Origin: DATBJJ01 sp036556425
Lineage (GTDB): Bacteria; Acidobacteriota; Vicinamibacteria; Vicinamibacterales; 2-12-FULL-66-21
Reading direction: 5' to 3'
DNA: 64,000 bases
NCBI GenBank assembly: GCA_036556425.1
Contig: DATBJJ010000066.1
Location: 57,203-121,202 of the forward strand
Part shown: positions 43,541-52,420 of the stretch, piece by piece
How positions within the stretch are numbered: the stretch's first letter is position 1
Layout: every line of letters starts with the position of its first letter
Made by a program: the position numbers and the translations under genes
Notes under the pieces: model-generated
Seen by the model: only the letters and a program-made list of their open reading frames with translations
The model's database searches: none
Told to the model about the DNA's origin: nothing

Positions 43541-44323
43541 ATGGATTTGGGACTGAAAGGCAAAGTAGCGATGGTCGCGGGCGCGAGCCGCGGGCTTGGT
43601 TTCGCCGTCGCTCACATGCTCGTCCAAGAAGGCGCGTCCGTCTCCATTGCGTCCCGCGACGAAGCCGCCATCTGCGCGGCGGCGAAGCGCCTCGGGTCCC
43701 CGCACGTGATGGCGACGCCGCTCGACGTTCGATCCGCGGAAGGGATCGCGCGTTGGGCGAAGGCAACCGAGGACAAGTTCGGCGGCATCGATCTCCTCTT
43801 CGCGAATTCCGGCGGCCCGCCCGCGGGTGCCGCGCTCTCGTTCGACGATGCGGCGTGGCAGGATGCCGTGGAGCTGCTGCTTTTCAGCTCGCTGCGAATG
43901 GTGCGCGCGGCCGTGCCGTCGATGGAAGCCCGCGGCGGCGGATCGATCTTGATGTCCACGTCATCGTCGGTCAAGGAGCCCATTCAGAACCTCGGGCTCT
44001 CGACGGTTCTGCGCGCGTCGGTCGCCGCGCTCGCGAAGACCCTCGCGCTCGAGCTCGCGCCCGCGAAGATCCGCGTGAACCAGATCGTGCCGGGGCGCAT
44101 CGACACGGATCGCGTGCGTCAGCTCGACGAGATCAACGGCAAGAAGCAAGGCGTGTCGGCCGCGCAGGCGAAGGCGAAATCCGTCACGGCGATTCCCACC
44201 GGCCGCTACGGCCGTCCCGACGAATTCGGCCGCGTGGCCGCGTTTCTTTTGTCCGACGCCGCGTCGTACATGACGGGCGCGACGGTCCAGGTCGACGGCG
44301 GTCTGATTCGCAGCGTCCTGTGA
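43541..44323 (+). CDS. SDR family oxidoreductase with atypical active site
   Basis: 260 aa NAD(P)-dependent short-chain dehydrogenase fold: GASRGLGFAVAHML (cofactor TGxxxGxG-type loop), DVRSAEG, LFANSGGPPAG (NAG-like motif as NSG), and the C-terminal GRYGRPDEFGRVAAFLLSDAASYMTGATVQVDGG. The catalytic block is unusual: SSSVKEPIQNLGLSTVLRASV has no Tyr-x-x-x-Lys; Ser/Thr/Arg occupy the positions. This variant is known in a subgroup annotated as FabG-like SDRs, so the enzyme may use another acid or have lost dehydrogenase activity. It sits between the DapA-like gene and proline dehydrogenase on the same strand. Confidence 0.9.
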   Translation: MDLGLKGKVAMVAGASRGLGFAVAHMLVQEGASVSIASRDEAAICAAAKRLGSPHVMATPLDVRSAEGIARWAKATEDKFGGIDLLFANSGGPPAGAALSFDDAAWQDAVELLLFSSLRMVRAAVPSMEARGGGSILMSTSSSVKEPIQNLGLSTVLRASVAALAKTLALELAPAKIRVNQIVPGRIDTDRVRQLDEINGKKQGVSAAQAKAKSVTAIPTGRYGRPDEFGRVAAFLLSDAASYMTGATVQVDGGLIRSVL

Positions 44324-44330
44324 TGAATAC

Positions 44331-44422
44331 GGTCGGGATCCGGGACTCGGGATCCGGGATCCGGAGACTCATTCGAATCTTCCGGACCCCTGATCCCCGA
44401 TCCCTGATCCCTGATCCCGTAA
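44331..44422. repeat. Family-B tandem repeat in two orientations
   Basis: Left half GGGATCCGGGAT units, right half CCCTGATCCC units, with the switch near 44365-44380, so the tract can fold on itself. It lies between the SDR and proline dehydrogenase genes on the same strand and could partly insulate them. Confidence 0.85.
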
Positions 44423-44435
44423 CCCAACATTTCTT

Positions 44436-45365
44436 ATGTCCATCATGAGAAAGACGCTGCTTGCAGCGTCGACCAACGCCTGGCTGCGCGACCACGTGAC
44501 CAAATGGGGCTTCGTTCGGAAGTCCGTCACGCGCTTCATGCCCGGCGAGCAGATCGAGGACGCGCTCGCGGCGGCGAAGGAACAACAGAAGCTGGGGATC
44601 AACACGATCCTGACGCGCCTTGGCGAGAACCTGACGCGCGCGGAAGAATTCGAGGAAGTCACCCAACATTATCTCGACGTCCTCGACAAGGTTGCCGCGG
44701 CGGGCCTCGACGCGCACATCTCGGTGAAGCCCACCCAGCTCGGCCTCGATCTCGATCGCGGCCTGTGCGAGCGCAATCTGGATCGGCTCATCGAGCGAGT
44801 GGAGCTGCGCGGCAATTTCGTGTGGATCGACATGGAGGGCTCGCCGTACGTCGATCCGACGATCGATCTCTTCAAGCGCGCGCGGGCGAAGAGCGCGCGC
44901 GTCGGCATCGCGCTTCAGGCGTATCTCTATCGCACGCCGAAGGACGTCGAGGCGCTCGTGCCGCTCGGATCGGCGATTCGAGTCGTGAAGGGGGCCTATC
45001 TCGAGCCGCCGGACATCGCATACCCGAAGAAGTCGGACGTCGACGAGGCGTTCTACACGCTGTGCACGCGGCTCGTCGCGCCGGACGCGCAGAAGGCGGG
45101 CGCGCTGCTCCACATCGCGACGCACGACATCGCGCTTGCCGATCGGCTCGTCGCGTTCATCAAGCAGAACGCCGTTCCCACCAAGGCGTACGAGTTCGCG
45201 ATGCTCTACGGCATCCAACGCGGCCAACAGATCCGCCTCGCGCGCGAAGGCTATCGCCTGCGCGTGCTGATCAGCTATGGCGAGTACTGGTTCCCCTGGT
45301 ACATGCGCCGCCTCGCCGAGCGCCCCGCGAACGTGTGGTTCGTGATTCGGACGATGTTTGGGTAG
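44436..45365 (+). CDS. Monofunctional proline dehydrogenase (PRODH)
   Basis: 309 aa, the size of the single-domain bacterial enzyme (not a PutA fusion). FAD barrel motifs: ISVKPTQLGLDLD (FAD-binding Lys), NFVWIDMEGSPYVDPTIDLF, GIALQAYLYRTPKDVEAL, RVVKGAYLEPP, HIATHDIALADRLVAF, FAMLYGIQRGQQ and the YGEYWFPWYMRRLAERPANV C-terminus that holds proline. It oxidises proline to pyrroline-5-carboxylate at the membrane with quinone as acceptor. No P5C dehydrogenase is in the window. ATG 44445 is an alternative start. Convergent with the BamA-like gene across an inverted repeat. Confidence 0.94.
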   Translation: MSIMRKTLLAASTNAWLRDHVTKWGFVRKSVTRFMPGEQIEDALAAAKEQQKLGINTILTRLGENLTRAEEFEEVTQHYLDVLDKVAAAGLDAHISVKPTQLGLDLDRGLCERNLDRLIERVELRGNFVWIDMEGSPYVDPTIDLFKRARAKSARVGIALQAYLYRTPKDVEALVPLGSAIRVVKGAYLEPPDIAYPKKSDVDEAFYTLCTRLVAPDAQKAGALLHIATHDIALADRLVAFIKQNAVPTKAYEFAMLYGIQRGQQIRLAREGYRLRVLISYGEYWFPWYMRRLAERPANVWFVIRTMFG

Positions 45366-45387
45366 GGTGCGTCTGCCGCAGCCCGCT

Positions 45388-45447
45388 GTCCGCGGTCCGC
45401 TGTCCGCAGTCCGGCGGACCGCGAGCAACGGACAGCGGACCGCGGAC
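45388..45447. terminator. Perfect 19-bp inverted repeat (family E), probable bidirectional terminator
   Basis: Arms 45388-45406 and 45429-45447 are exact reverse complements made of CCGCTGTCCGCGGTCCG units, with a 22-nt loop of the same units. It sits between convergent genes, so it can stop or stabilise both transcripts. The right arm includes the first base of the BamA-like gene's stop codon. Confidence 0.65.
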
Positions 45448-47771
45448 TAGAAGCTGAACCCCGACGACAGATGAACGCGCGTCTCGCCGTCCTTCAGGCC
45501 GCGCGCGACGTCGAGATTGATCCGCACGATCGTGGCGATCAGGAATACGCCGCCGCCGACGCCGCGGTGCCACGCCGCATCCTTCGCCGACTGCCCGACG
45601 TCGAACGTCTTCGACGCGTCGATGAACGCGGTCAATCCGAGCTTGGCGCCGCTCAGCACCGACGTAATCGGCACGCGCAATTCCGCCGACGTGAGGAGGC
45701 GGCGATCGCCGTCGAACGCACCCGCGCGGAAGCCGCGCAGGCTCGACGCGCCGCCGAGCAGCAGACGCTCGTAGGGCGGGAGCGTTCGATCGGACGTGGA
45801 GTACTCGACGCGGCCGGCGACGACCGCTTGGCGAATGACGCCGAGATACCCGCGCGCGTCCGTCGTGTAGCGATTGATGCGCCCATCCAGCCGATTGACG
45901 TGCAGCCCGCTCCATGACGTGCCGAGGTAGACGGCGTTCCGCGGAAACGTCGGATCGCCGCGCGTATCGAGCGCCGCGTCGGCGCCGAGCGTCCACAAGC
46001 GATCGTCGAGCTGACTGAAGCGCACTGTGCTCTGCGACGTCTCCACACCGGTGCGGACGATCGTGGCGAAGCTCCGTTCGGCGCGCGCGGTCCACGCGAT
46101 GCGGCGATCGTCGATCTCGAAACGGGGATTCTCGGTCTGTGAGATGCCGAACGTGGATGCGACCCTCGTCAGCGGTCCCGATCGGAACGTCCGCTCGATC
46201 TCCACCGCCGCGCGACGCGTGCCGCCCCACGTGAGCGGGACGGACAGCCGCTCGCCGGCACCGAGCAGGCCGATCGTGCTCACGCGTCCACCGTACGTGA
46301 AGCCATAGCCGTCGTCGTAGCCGAGGATCGGCAGGAACATCAGGCGGCTCTTCAATCGCCGCATCGACCACGGCCAGATCGACGGCGGCTTGGTCGCCAT
46401 CTCGGATGTGTGCCCTTCGCGCTCGTGGACGAGCAGCACGATCGACACGTCCGTCATGCTGTCGAGGGATCGATAGCGTTTGCGAATCTCGACGGTGTCG
46501 AAGAACCCGCTCGACTTGAGACGCTGCTCGATCCCGCCGAGCGTCTCCGGCTGAATGCCTTGTCCGAGCGAGATGCCGGCGAGCCGGATCACCTCGTCGT
46601 CTTTTATGTAAGCGTTGCCGTGGACGCGGATCTCGGCGATCACTTCGGTTTGCGGATCGACGTCAGGAACGAAGGGGCCACCGGATTCCGTTGGCTCCGA
46701 TGTATCCAGCGGCGTCGCCGGCCGCGCCGCGGCGTCGTGCTTCGGAATGCGGATGAGCGTTTTCGTCTCCGCCTGCTTGTAGTCCGAGAACCGCCGCGAG
46801 TACGCCGCTTCGAGCGAGCCGCTCGCGATCGTGACGCCCGCGTGGATGTTCATGTCGCGCGGCAGCCAGATTCCGGGAAACGGCTGGCCCATCGTCATCG
46901 ACGCGCGGATGTCGTCGACGCGCACGAGCCAGCCGGCGGGCAGGAAGTCCATCCACACGTTGTCGAACGTGTACTTGACGATCTGATGCTCGGCCGGATC
47001 GACCCAGAGCGTCACGAGCGCGGTCTTGTTCATCTGCCGCTCGATGCGCTGATCGGTCTCGCGCGCGCGCCGTTCCCTGCGGCTCTCCGCTTTGGGATCC
47101 TTCTGATCTTTCTGCGCTTTTTTCTCGTCGTCGTCGTCGTCGAACATGTGCGTCGGGTAGTACTCGATGCGCAGAACGTTTTGCCCTTCGAGCTGCTCGC
47201 GGCCGGCGAGGTAGTAGTTGCCCGGCTCGAACTTGAAGTCCATGAAATACGCTTCGGAGACGAATCTGGGCGTGGGAACCGGCGACGCGCCGGCGGGCCC
47301 GGCGGCCTCGTCGCTCGGTGGCGGAGGCGCTTCGGCCTCCGGCTTGGCCTCGGCGCCTTTGTTGGCTTCCTTCTCTTTCTTCTCCTTCGTCATCAGCCGG
47401 GCGCGCTCGCGCTTGGTCCACGAATCCTCGTATTGCGTCCGTTCCTCGTCGCCGACGGTGACGCCGTCGAAGCGAACGGGGCTCCGGACGTGGAGACCAT
47501 CGCGGACGTACCACGTGAACTCGCGCTTCTGACGGAAGACCGGCATGCGGCCGGGACCCAGCACCTCGAACTGTTCGGCCTCGTCCAGCACGTACTGCTC
47601 GAGCGTCCGCCGGTTCAGATCGCGGCGCTTGAGGACCTTCTCCATGAACGCATCGAGCTCGTTCGAGGGCGCGGGCTTTGGCTTCGCGGGAGGCTGCGCG
47701 GCGGACGGAGCGGAAAGGCCAAGCAGGCACACGAGCACGAACGCGACATTCGTGCGGGTTGGAACGCGCAT
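45447..47771 (-). CDS. BamA-like outer-membrane protein: LolA-like region, POTRA and surface-antigen barrel
   Basis: 774 aa from ATG 47771. Signal peptide (VAFVLVCLLGLSAPSAAQ). The N-terminal half (about 30-360) resembles outer-membrane lipoprotein-sorting/LolA-type folds (FMDFKFEPGNYYLAGREQLEG, TALVTLWVDPAEHQIVKYTF), interrupted by a very acidic/basic low-complexity stretch (KEKKEKEANKGAEAKPEAEA). A POTRA domain (about 395-480, AEIRVHGNAYIKDDEVIRLAGI) precedes a 16-strand-type barrel with YERLLLGGASSLRGFRAGAFDG and a C-terminal SSGFSF. It may insert or transport proteins or lipids at the outer membrane. Shine-Dalgarno GGAGG lies in a 16-bp palindrome. Confidence 0.85.
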   Translation of the reverse strand: MRVPTRTNVAFVLVCLLGLSAPSAAQPPAKPKPAPSNELDAFMEKVLKRRDLNRRTLEQYVLDEAEQFEVLGPGRMPVFRQKREFTWYVRDGLHVRSPVRFDGVTVGDEERTQYEDSWTKRERARLMTKEKKEKEANKGAEAKPEAEAPPPPSDEAAGPAGASPVPTPRFVSEAYFMDFKFEPGNYYLAGREQLEGQNVLRIEYYPTHMFDDDDDEKKAQKDQKDPKAESRRERRARETDQRIERQMNKTALVTLWVDPAEHQIVKYTFDNVWMDFLPAGWLVRVDDIRASMTMGQPFPGIWLPRDMNIHAGVTIASGSLEAAYSRRFSDYKQAETKTLIRIPKHDAAARPATPLDTSEPTESGGPFVPDVDPQTEVIAEIRVHGNAYIKDDEVIRLAGISLGQGIQPETLGGIEQRLKSSGFFDTVEIRKRYRSLDSMTDVSIVLLVHEREGHTSEMATKPPSIWPWSMRRLKSRLMFLPILGYDDGYGFTYGGRVSTIGLLGAGERLSVPLTWGGTRRAAVEIERTFRSGPLTRVASTFGISQTENPRFEIDDRRIAWTARAERSFATIVRTGVETSQSTVRFSQLDDRLWTLGADAALDTRGDPTFPRNAVYLGTSWSGLHVNRLDGRINRYTTDARGYLGVIRQAVVAGRVEYSTSDRTLPPYERLLLGGASSLRGFRAGAFDGDRRLLTSAELRVPITSVLSGAKLGLTAFIDASKTFDVGQSAKDAAWHRGVGGGVFLIATIVRINLDVARGLKDGETRVHLSSGFSF

Positions 47772-47776
47772 CACGA

Positions 47777-47792
47777 AAGCCTCCGGAGGCTT
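47777..47792 (-). promoter_or_regulatory. Palindrome AAGCCTCCGGAGGCTT covering the ribosome-binding site
   Basis: A perfect 16-bp palindrome contains the GGAGG that precedes the BamA-like ATG by about 9 nt. In mRNA it could fold (6-bp stem, 4-nt loop) and hide the ribosome-binding site. Whether it does so in the cell is not shown. Confidence 0.4.
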
Positions 47793-47875
47793 GGCTGGCT
47801 GGCTCCCCAGTGTAGACGAATTGGGATCGCGGCCGGTTCCTGCGCGAATTTGACCTGACTTCGTCGTGGAGAGAC

Positions 47876-47985
47876 GATAGACGCGGATCACGCGGATCGC
47901 ACGGATCGCGCAGATCTGAGAGACGTGGATCACACGGATCTGAGTTGTCTTTATCCGCGTAATCCGCCTTAATCCGCATAATCAG
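47876..47985. repeat. Family-A tandem repeat in two orientations
   Basis: Left half GACGCGGATC / ACGCGGATC / GACGTGGATC units, right half ATCCGCGTA / ATCCGCCTT / ATCCGCATA units, switching near 47945. It fills the space between the divergent BamA-like and PIG-L genes, up to the PIG-L start. Confidence 0.85.
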
Positions 47986-47990
47986 CGACT

Positions 47991-50726
47991 ATGACATCGA
48001 GAGTCCTTCTGTTCCTTGCGATTGCCGCCGCGGCGGCCGCCACGCCGGGCGGTCTCGCCGGCGCCCAGGAGCCAACGCCGCAGTACCGGATTCAGCCGCT
48101 ATCGGACCTGACGGGCGCGCCCGCGCTGTCGCTCGCGCTCCGAAAGCTTCAGACGATCGGAACGCTGATTCAGGCGACGGCGCATCCCGACGACGAGCCG
48201 AACGGGATGCTGGCCTTGCACGCGAGGCACCTGGGGATGCGGGTCGCGCTCGTGACCGCGACGCGCGGCGATGGCGGCCAGAACGAAATCGGTCCTGAGC
48301 TCTTCGATGCGCTCGGGATCCTGCGGACCGAGGAGCTGCTCGCGGCGCATCGATTCGACGGCGCCGAGCAGTACTTCACGCGGGCCGTCGACTTCGGCTA
48401 CTCGTTCGGCCAGGAGGAAACGCTCGAGAAGTGGGGGCGGCAGGAGATTCTCGGCGACTACGTCCGCCACATTCGCGCGATTCGGCCGGACGTGATCGTG
48501 ACGATGAGTCCCGAGGGCATGGGGGGAGGCCAGCATCATCAAACGTCGGCGATTCTCGCGGCGGAGGCCTTCCGCGCCGCGGCGGATCCGGCGCAATTCC
48601 CGGAGCAGATTCGCGAAGGATTGCGTCCGTGGCAAGCCAAGAAGCTCTATCGTCCCGCCGGCGGATTCGGCGGGCGGGGCGGCGGACGCGGGGGACGCGG
48701 CGGAGGCGCGCCGCCCCCGCCAGAAGAAGGCATCGCGACGCTCGACACGAACCTTTACGAGCCGCTGCTCGGATGCACGATCGGCGAAGTCGGCAGCGTC
48801 GCGTCGGGCATGCACATGTGCCAGGGCCGCGTCCCGATGGTGCCGCAGCCGGGCCCGTCGTTCGCACGGTATCGCCTCGTGGAAACGAAGCTGCCGAAGC
48901 CGGAGCGGCCGGAGACGTCGCTCTTCCAAGGCATCGACGTGACGCTCGCGGGCCTCGCGCGCTTCGCCGGCGATCGGCCGCCGCCGCCGCTCACGGCGTC
49001 ATTGACGTCGATCGCGTCGCACGTCGACGGCGCGGTGAAAGCGCTCGAGAGTCGAGGGACGGCCGCCGCGATCGGTCCGCTCGTCTCCGCGTTGACGGCG
49101 GTTCGCGGCCTCGCGTCCCAGCTTGGATCGATGGGATTGCCCGACGACGCGCGGTACGAGATCGAGTCGCGGCTGCGCGTGAAGGAAGATCAGTTGCAGG
49201 ACGCGATCGTGATTGCGAGCGCGCTCCGCCTCGATGCCACGGCGAATGACGGCCTCGTCGTGCCGGGGCAGCCTCTCGGCGTGTCGGTTGTCGTCGGCAA
49301 TCGCGGGAGCGGCGAGCTGGCCGTGAGCGCCATCACGCTCGCTGGATTCGACGGGCCGGGCTCGTGCGCTCGCGGCGTTGCCACGAACGCGGCGCCGTAT
49401 CAATGTTCCGCCGCCGTGAAGATTCCCTCGACCGCGCGTCTGACCGACGTGTACTGGCAGCGTCCCGAGGACGCCGGCCGCGCGGCATTCGCGCCGGACG
49501 CGCCGTTTGGATTGCCGTTCCGTCCGACGCCATTCCGCGCGCGCGTCGAGCTCGACGTCGCCGGCGCGCGCATCGTCCGCGATCTGCCCGTGCAGTTTCG
49601 ATACGAAGGACCCGGGCTCGTCGGCGAGAAGCGAATGGAGCTGCAGGTGGTGCCGCCGTTCGCGTCCTCCGTTTCGCCGCACATCGCCGTTGTCCCGATG
49701 AAGGCGCCGGCAAACAGTGCCGCGGGACGCGAAGTGCGCGTCACCGTCATCAACGGAACGAAGGGCAGCGCGGCCGCGACCGTTCGCCTCAAAGCGCCGG
49801 CCGGATGGCGGATCGTTCCAGCCACGGCGCCGTTGACGTTCGCGCGCGAGGACGAAGCGGTGACGACACGGTTCACCGTCGCGCCGCCCATTCCGGCGAA
49901 AGCGGGCGACGTGGAGCTGACGGCGGAAGTCGTCCCGGCATTGGGGTCAGACCCCAGTTCGGCGGTTGGATACCAAGTGATCGAGTATCCGCACATCCAG
50001 CGCCGCCACAAGCTGATTCCCGCGGTCGCGAAGGTCAAAGTGATCGACGTCGCCATCGCGCCCGCGCTGTCGATCGGCTACATCATGGGCGTCGGCGATC
50101 AGGTGCCGCCCGCGCTCATCCAGCTCGGCGCGCGGCTCACGATGATCGATCCCGACGAGATGGCGTGGGGCGATCTGTCGAAGTACAACACGATCGTCAC
50201 GGGCGTGCGCGCGTACGAGCGCCGCGCCGATCTGCGCGCGAACAATCATCGCCTCCTCAAGTACGTGGAGAACGGCGGCACGGCGATCGTCCAGTACAAC
50301 AAGATGGAGTTCAATCAGGCGCAGTACGGACCGTATCGCGCGCTCGTGAGCTCGGATCGCATCACGGATGAGAATGCGCCGGTGAAGGTGCTCGTGCCGA
50401 CGCACGCGCTCTTCACATATCCCAACCGGATCGACGAACGCGCGTGGAAGGGCTGGGTGCAGGAGCGTGGACTGTATTTTCTCGGCGAGCGCGATTCGAA
50501 ATATGTCGACCTCGTCGAGATGGAGGATCCGTTCGAGTTCAACAAGGGCGTCAAGCGCGGCGCGCTGGTCGAGGCGAAATATGGAAAGGGCCGATGGCTG
50601 TACGTCGGCCTCGGCTTGTGGCGCCAGTTGCCGTCGGGCACCGACGGCGCGTACCGATTGTTCGCGAACTTGATCAGCCTCGGCAAAGCGCCGAGGCCGG
50701 CCGCAGCGATCGCCGTTGAACGCTGA
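47991..50726 (+). CDS. Exported PIG-L family deacetylase with large C-terminal region
   Basis: 911 aa with a signal peptide (LLFLAIAAAAAATPGGLAGAQ). Zn-dependent deacetylase core (about 55-300) with the PIG-L signatures ATAHPDDEPNGMLA, ATRGDGGQNEIGPE and MGGGQHHQTSA. A Gly/Arg linker (GGFGGRGGGRGGRGGGAPPP) splits the N-terminal domain from a long beta-rich region (about 400-690, immunoglobulin-like), followed by a class I glutamine-amidotransferase-like fold at the end (about 720-890, GVGDQVPPALIQLGARLTMIDP). Family members deacetylate GlcNAc-type amino sugars, so peptidoglycan or glycan modification outside the cell is likely. Confidence 0.9.
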   Translation: MTSRVLLFLAIAAAAAATPGGLAGAQEPTPQYRIQPLSDLTGAPALSLALRKLQTIGTLIQATAHPDDEPNGMLALHARHLGMRVALVTATRGDGGQNEIGPELFDALGILRTEELLAAHRFDGAEQYFTRAVDFGYSFGQEETLEKWGRQEILGDYVRHIRAIRPDVIVTMSPEGMGGGQHHQTSAILAAEAFRAAADPAQFPEQIREGLRPWQAKKLYRPAGGFGGRGGGRGGRGGGAPPPPEEGIATLDTNLYEPLLGCTIGEVGSVASGMHMCQGRVPMVPQPGPSFARYRLVETKLPKPERPETSLFQGIDVTLAGLARFAGDRPPPPLTASLTSIASHVDGAVKALESRGTAAAIGPLVSALTAVRGLASQLGSMGLPDDARYEIESRLRVKEDQLQDAIVIASALRLDATANDGLVVPGQPLGVSVVVGNRGSGELAVSAITLAGFDGPGSCARGVATNAAPYQCSAAVKIPSTARLTDVYWQRPEDAGRAAFAPDAPFGLPFRPTPFRARVELDVAGARIVRDLPVQFRYEGPGLVGEKRMELQVVPPFASSVSPHIAVVPMKAPANSAAGREVRVTVINGTKGSAAATVRLKAPAGWRIVPATAPLTFAREDEAVTTRFTVAPPIPAKAGDVELTAEVVPALGSDPSSAVGYQVIEYPHIQRRHKLIPAVAKVKVIDVAIAPALSIGYIMGVGDQVPPALIQLGARLTMIDPDEMAWGDLSKYNTIVTGVRAYERRADLRANNHRLLKYVENGGTAIVQYNKMEFNQAQYGPYRALVSSDRITDENAPVKVLVPTHALFTYPNRIDERAWKGWVQERGLYFLGERDSKYVDLVEMEDPFEFNKGVKRGALVEAKYGKGRWLYVGLGLWRQLPSGTDGAYRLFANLISLGKAPRPAAAIAVER

Positions 50727-50765
50727 AGACGCGGATCAGACGGATCGACACGGATCACGCGGATC
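50727..50765. repeat. Family-A tandem repeat at the convergent PIG-L / M1 peptidase ends
   Basis: Four to five copies of GACGCGGATCA / GACACGGATCA directly after the PIG-L stop. Confidence 0.75.
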
Positions 50766-50780
50766 GGAGTAAGAGTGCGA

Positions 50781-52400
50781 TTACTTTCGCGCGAACGTGG
50801 GATTCTCCATCAGGACCCACGTATTCGGATCGAGCACGACGGCGGTCGGCTCGGCGTTGACGGGCAGCGTGAAGCGCTCGGCGCGCTGAGTCAACTGAAT
50901 CTGCTCGACGCGCATGGCCGGCTGCGCGGCAGATGAGATCCCGATCTCGAGCGGCAGGCGATAGACGTCTCCGCTCTGCGTCTGCGACAGCTCGATCGCG
51001 ATCTGCTTCGCGGCCGGATCGTACGTCCACGTACCGCTCAGCGCCGGCACCCCGCTGCGCGTCAGCCACTGATTGAAGAACCACGACAGATCCTTCGCCG
51101 ACGCGCGCTCCATCACGCTGCGCAGATCGTCCGTCGACGCGTTCTGGTTCTGGTATCTGCGGTAGTACTCGCGAATGCCGTCCCAGAACGCGGCCGTTCC
51201 AATCGTCTTTCGCAGCATGTGCAGCGTCCATCCGCCTTTCTGGTAGACGAACTGGTTCAGCACGCGGCGCATGTCGGAGATGTTCCGATGGATGATCGGC
51301 GTGTCCGGCATTTTCTTTTCGAGCTGCAGGATGCGATCGCGGCTGCTGCGAAGGCCGCGGACGAAGGCGTCGCGGCCGTCGAACTGCTCGGCATAGAGCA
51401 GCGTGAAATACGTCGCGAACCCTTCGCTCAGCCACACGTCGTCCCAGTCGCGCTCCGTGACGGCGTTGCCCCACCACTGGTGCGCGACTTCGTGCACGAC
51501 GGGCGCGTTGCCGCCGGCCACGCCCTTTTCGCCGTAGAAGATGACCGTCGCGTGTTCAGTGCCGCCGCCCAGTCCGGCCGCCTGTACGTGCGCGAGCTTC
51601 TCGTACGAGTACGGACCGATCTGCTCGCTGAAATACTCGAACGCGCGGCGTCCCGTCGCTTCGAAGATCCGTTGGCCTTTTTCGGCATCCTGCGGGAAGA
51701 CCCACGTCTGCTGCGGCACGCCCTTCGACGTCGCATAGTGTCGCGCCGTGAACCGGGCCATGCCGATCGCATAGAGCCACGATGCGATTGGCACCGATTG
51801 CTTCCAATGGGTCCGCCGGCGTCCGTTGTCGAGGTCCGCTTCTTCCAGCAGCAGCCCGTTGGCCACGACTTGATACTGCGCCGGGGCCGTGACGATGAAT
51901 TCGCCGGTGGCCTTGTCGTACGGATGATCGATCATCGGCAGCCAGTGGCGGGCGTTGTTCGGCCAGTTCTCGCTGAACGCCGTTCGCTCGCCGTAAATGT
52001 TGTCGATGATTCGAAGGCCGCCTGCCGGAATGCCGCGATACGCCGTTGTGCAGGAGAGCTCGTCGCCAGCCTTCGGCGGCGATGCGAGCGCGATGCGAAC
52101 GCGATCGTTCTGATGCGTGAACTGCGCCGGTTGTCCCGCGCACGCGACGCTCGACACCGTCATGCCTTTGCCGCCCGCCGCGCTTGCCAGGTCGAGCGCG
52201 ACCTCTTTGATTCCAGCCGCCGTGAACTTGAACGTCGCCGTGCTTTCTCCGGCGATCTCATTGCTCGCGTCGGTCAGCGTCAGCCCGAACACGTAGTGGA
52301 GTGCGTCGACGCCCGGCTGCCGCGGATAGGTGTCGCCCTTGAGCGCGGCCGCCGCGAACAGCGCGAACGTGACGACGGCGAGCAGAGATTTTCCCGACAT
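50781..52400 (-). CDS. Exported M1 family aminopeptidase
   Basis: 539 aa from ATG 52400 (MSGKSLLAVVTFALFAAAALKG, signal peptide); the longer frame runs antisense to the ferredoxin gene and was rejected. Gluzincin site: HEVAHQWWGNAVTERDWDDVWLSEGFATYF (HExxH + 18 residues + E), with the upstream exopeptidase motif GLGGGTEHATVIFYG (G-x-x-E-N-type, here GGTEH). It cleaves N-terminal residues from peptides outside the cytoplasm. TATATA lies about 10 bp upstream of the ATG in the divergent gap. Shorter than typical 600-900 aa M1 enzymes; the C-terminal helical domain is reduced. Confidence 0.92.
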   Translation of the reverse strand: MSGKSLLAVVTFALFAAAALKGDTYPRQPGVDALHYVFGLTLTDASNEIAGESTATFKFTAAGIKEVALDLASAAGGKGMTVSSVACAGQPAQFTHQNDRVRIALASPPKAGDELSCTTAYRGIPAGGLRIIDNIYGERTAFSENWPNNARHWLPMIDHPYDKATGEFIVTAPAQYQVVANGLLLEEADLDNGRRRTHWKQSVPIASWLYAIGMARFTARHYATSKGVPQQTWVFPQDAEKGQRIFEATGRRAFEYFSEQIGPYSYEKLAHVQAAGLGGGTEHATVIFYGEKGVAGGNAPVVHEVAHQWWGNAVTERDWDDVWLSEGFATYFTLLYAEQFDGRDAFVRGLRSSRDRILQLEKKMPDTPIIHRNISDMRRVLNQFVYQKGGWTLHMLRKTIGTAAFWDGIREYYRRYQNQNASTDDLRSVMERASAKDLSWFFNQWLTRSGVPALSGTWTYDPAAKQIAIELSQTQSGDVYRLPLEIGISSAAQPAMRVEQIQLTQRAERFTLPVNAEPTAVVLDPNTWVLMENPTFARK

Positions 52401-52420
52401 TGCCGCTGAGTATATAGGCT

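Noticed and set aside
47772..47933. Upstream start of the BamA-like gene at 47933
   Set aside because: The extra residues (RAIRVIRVYR and similar) are a translation of family-A repeats; the signal peptide begins at 47771.
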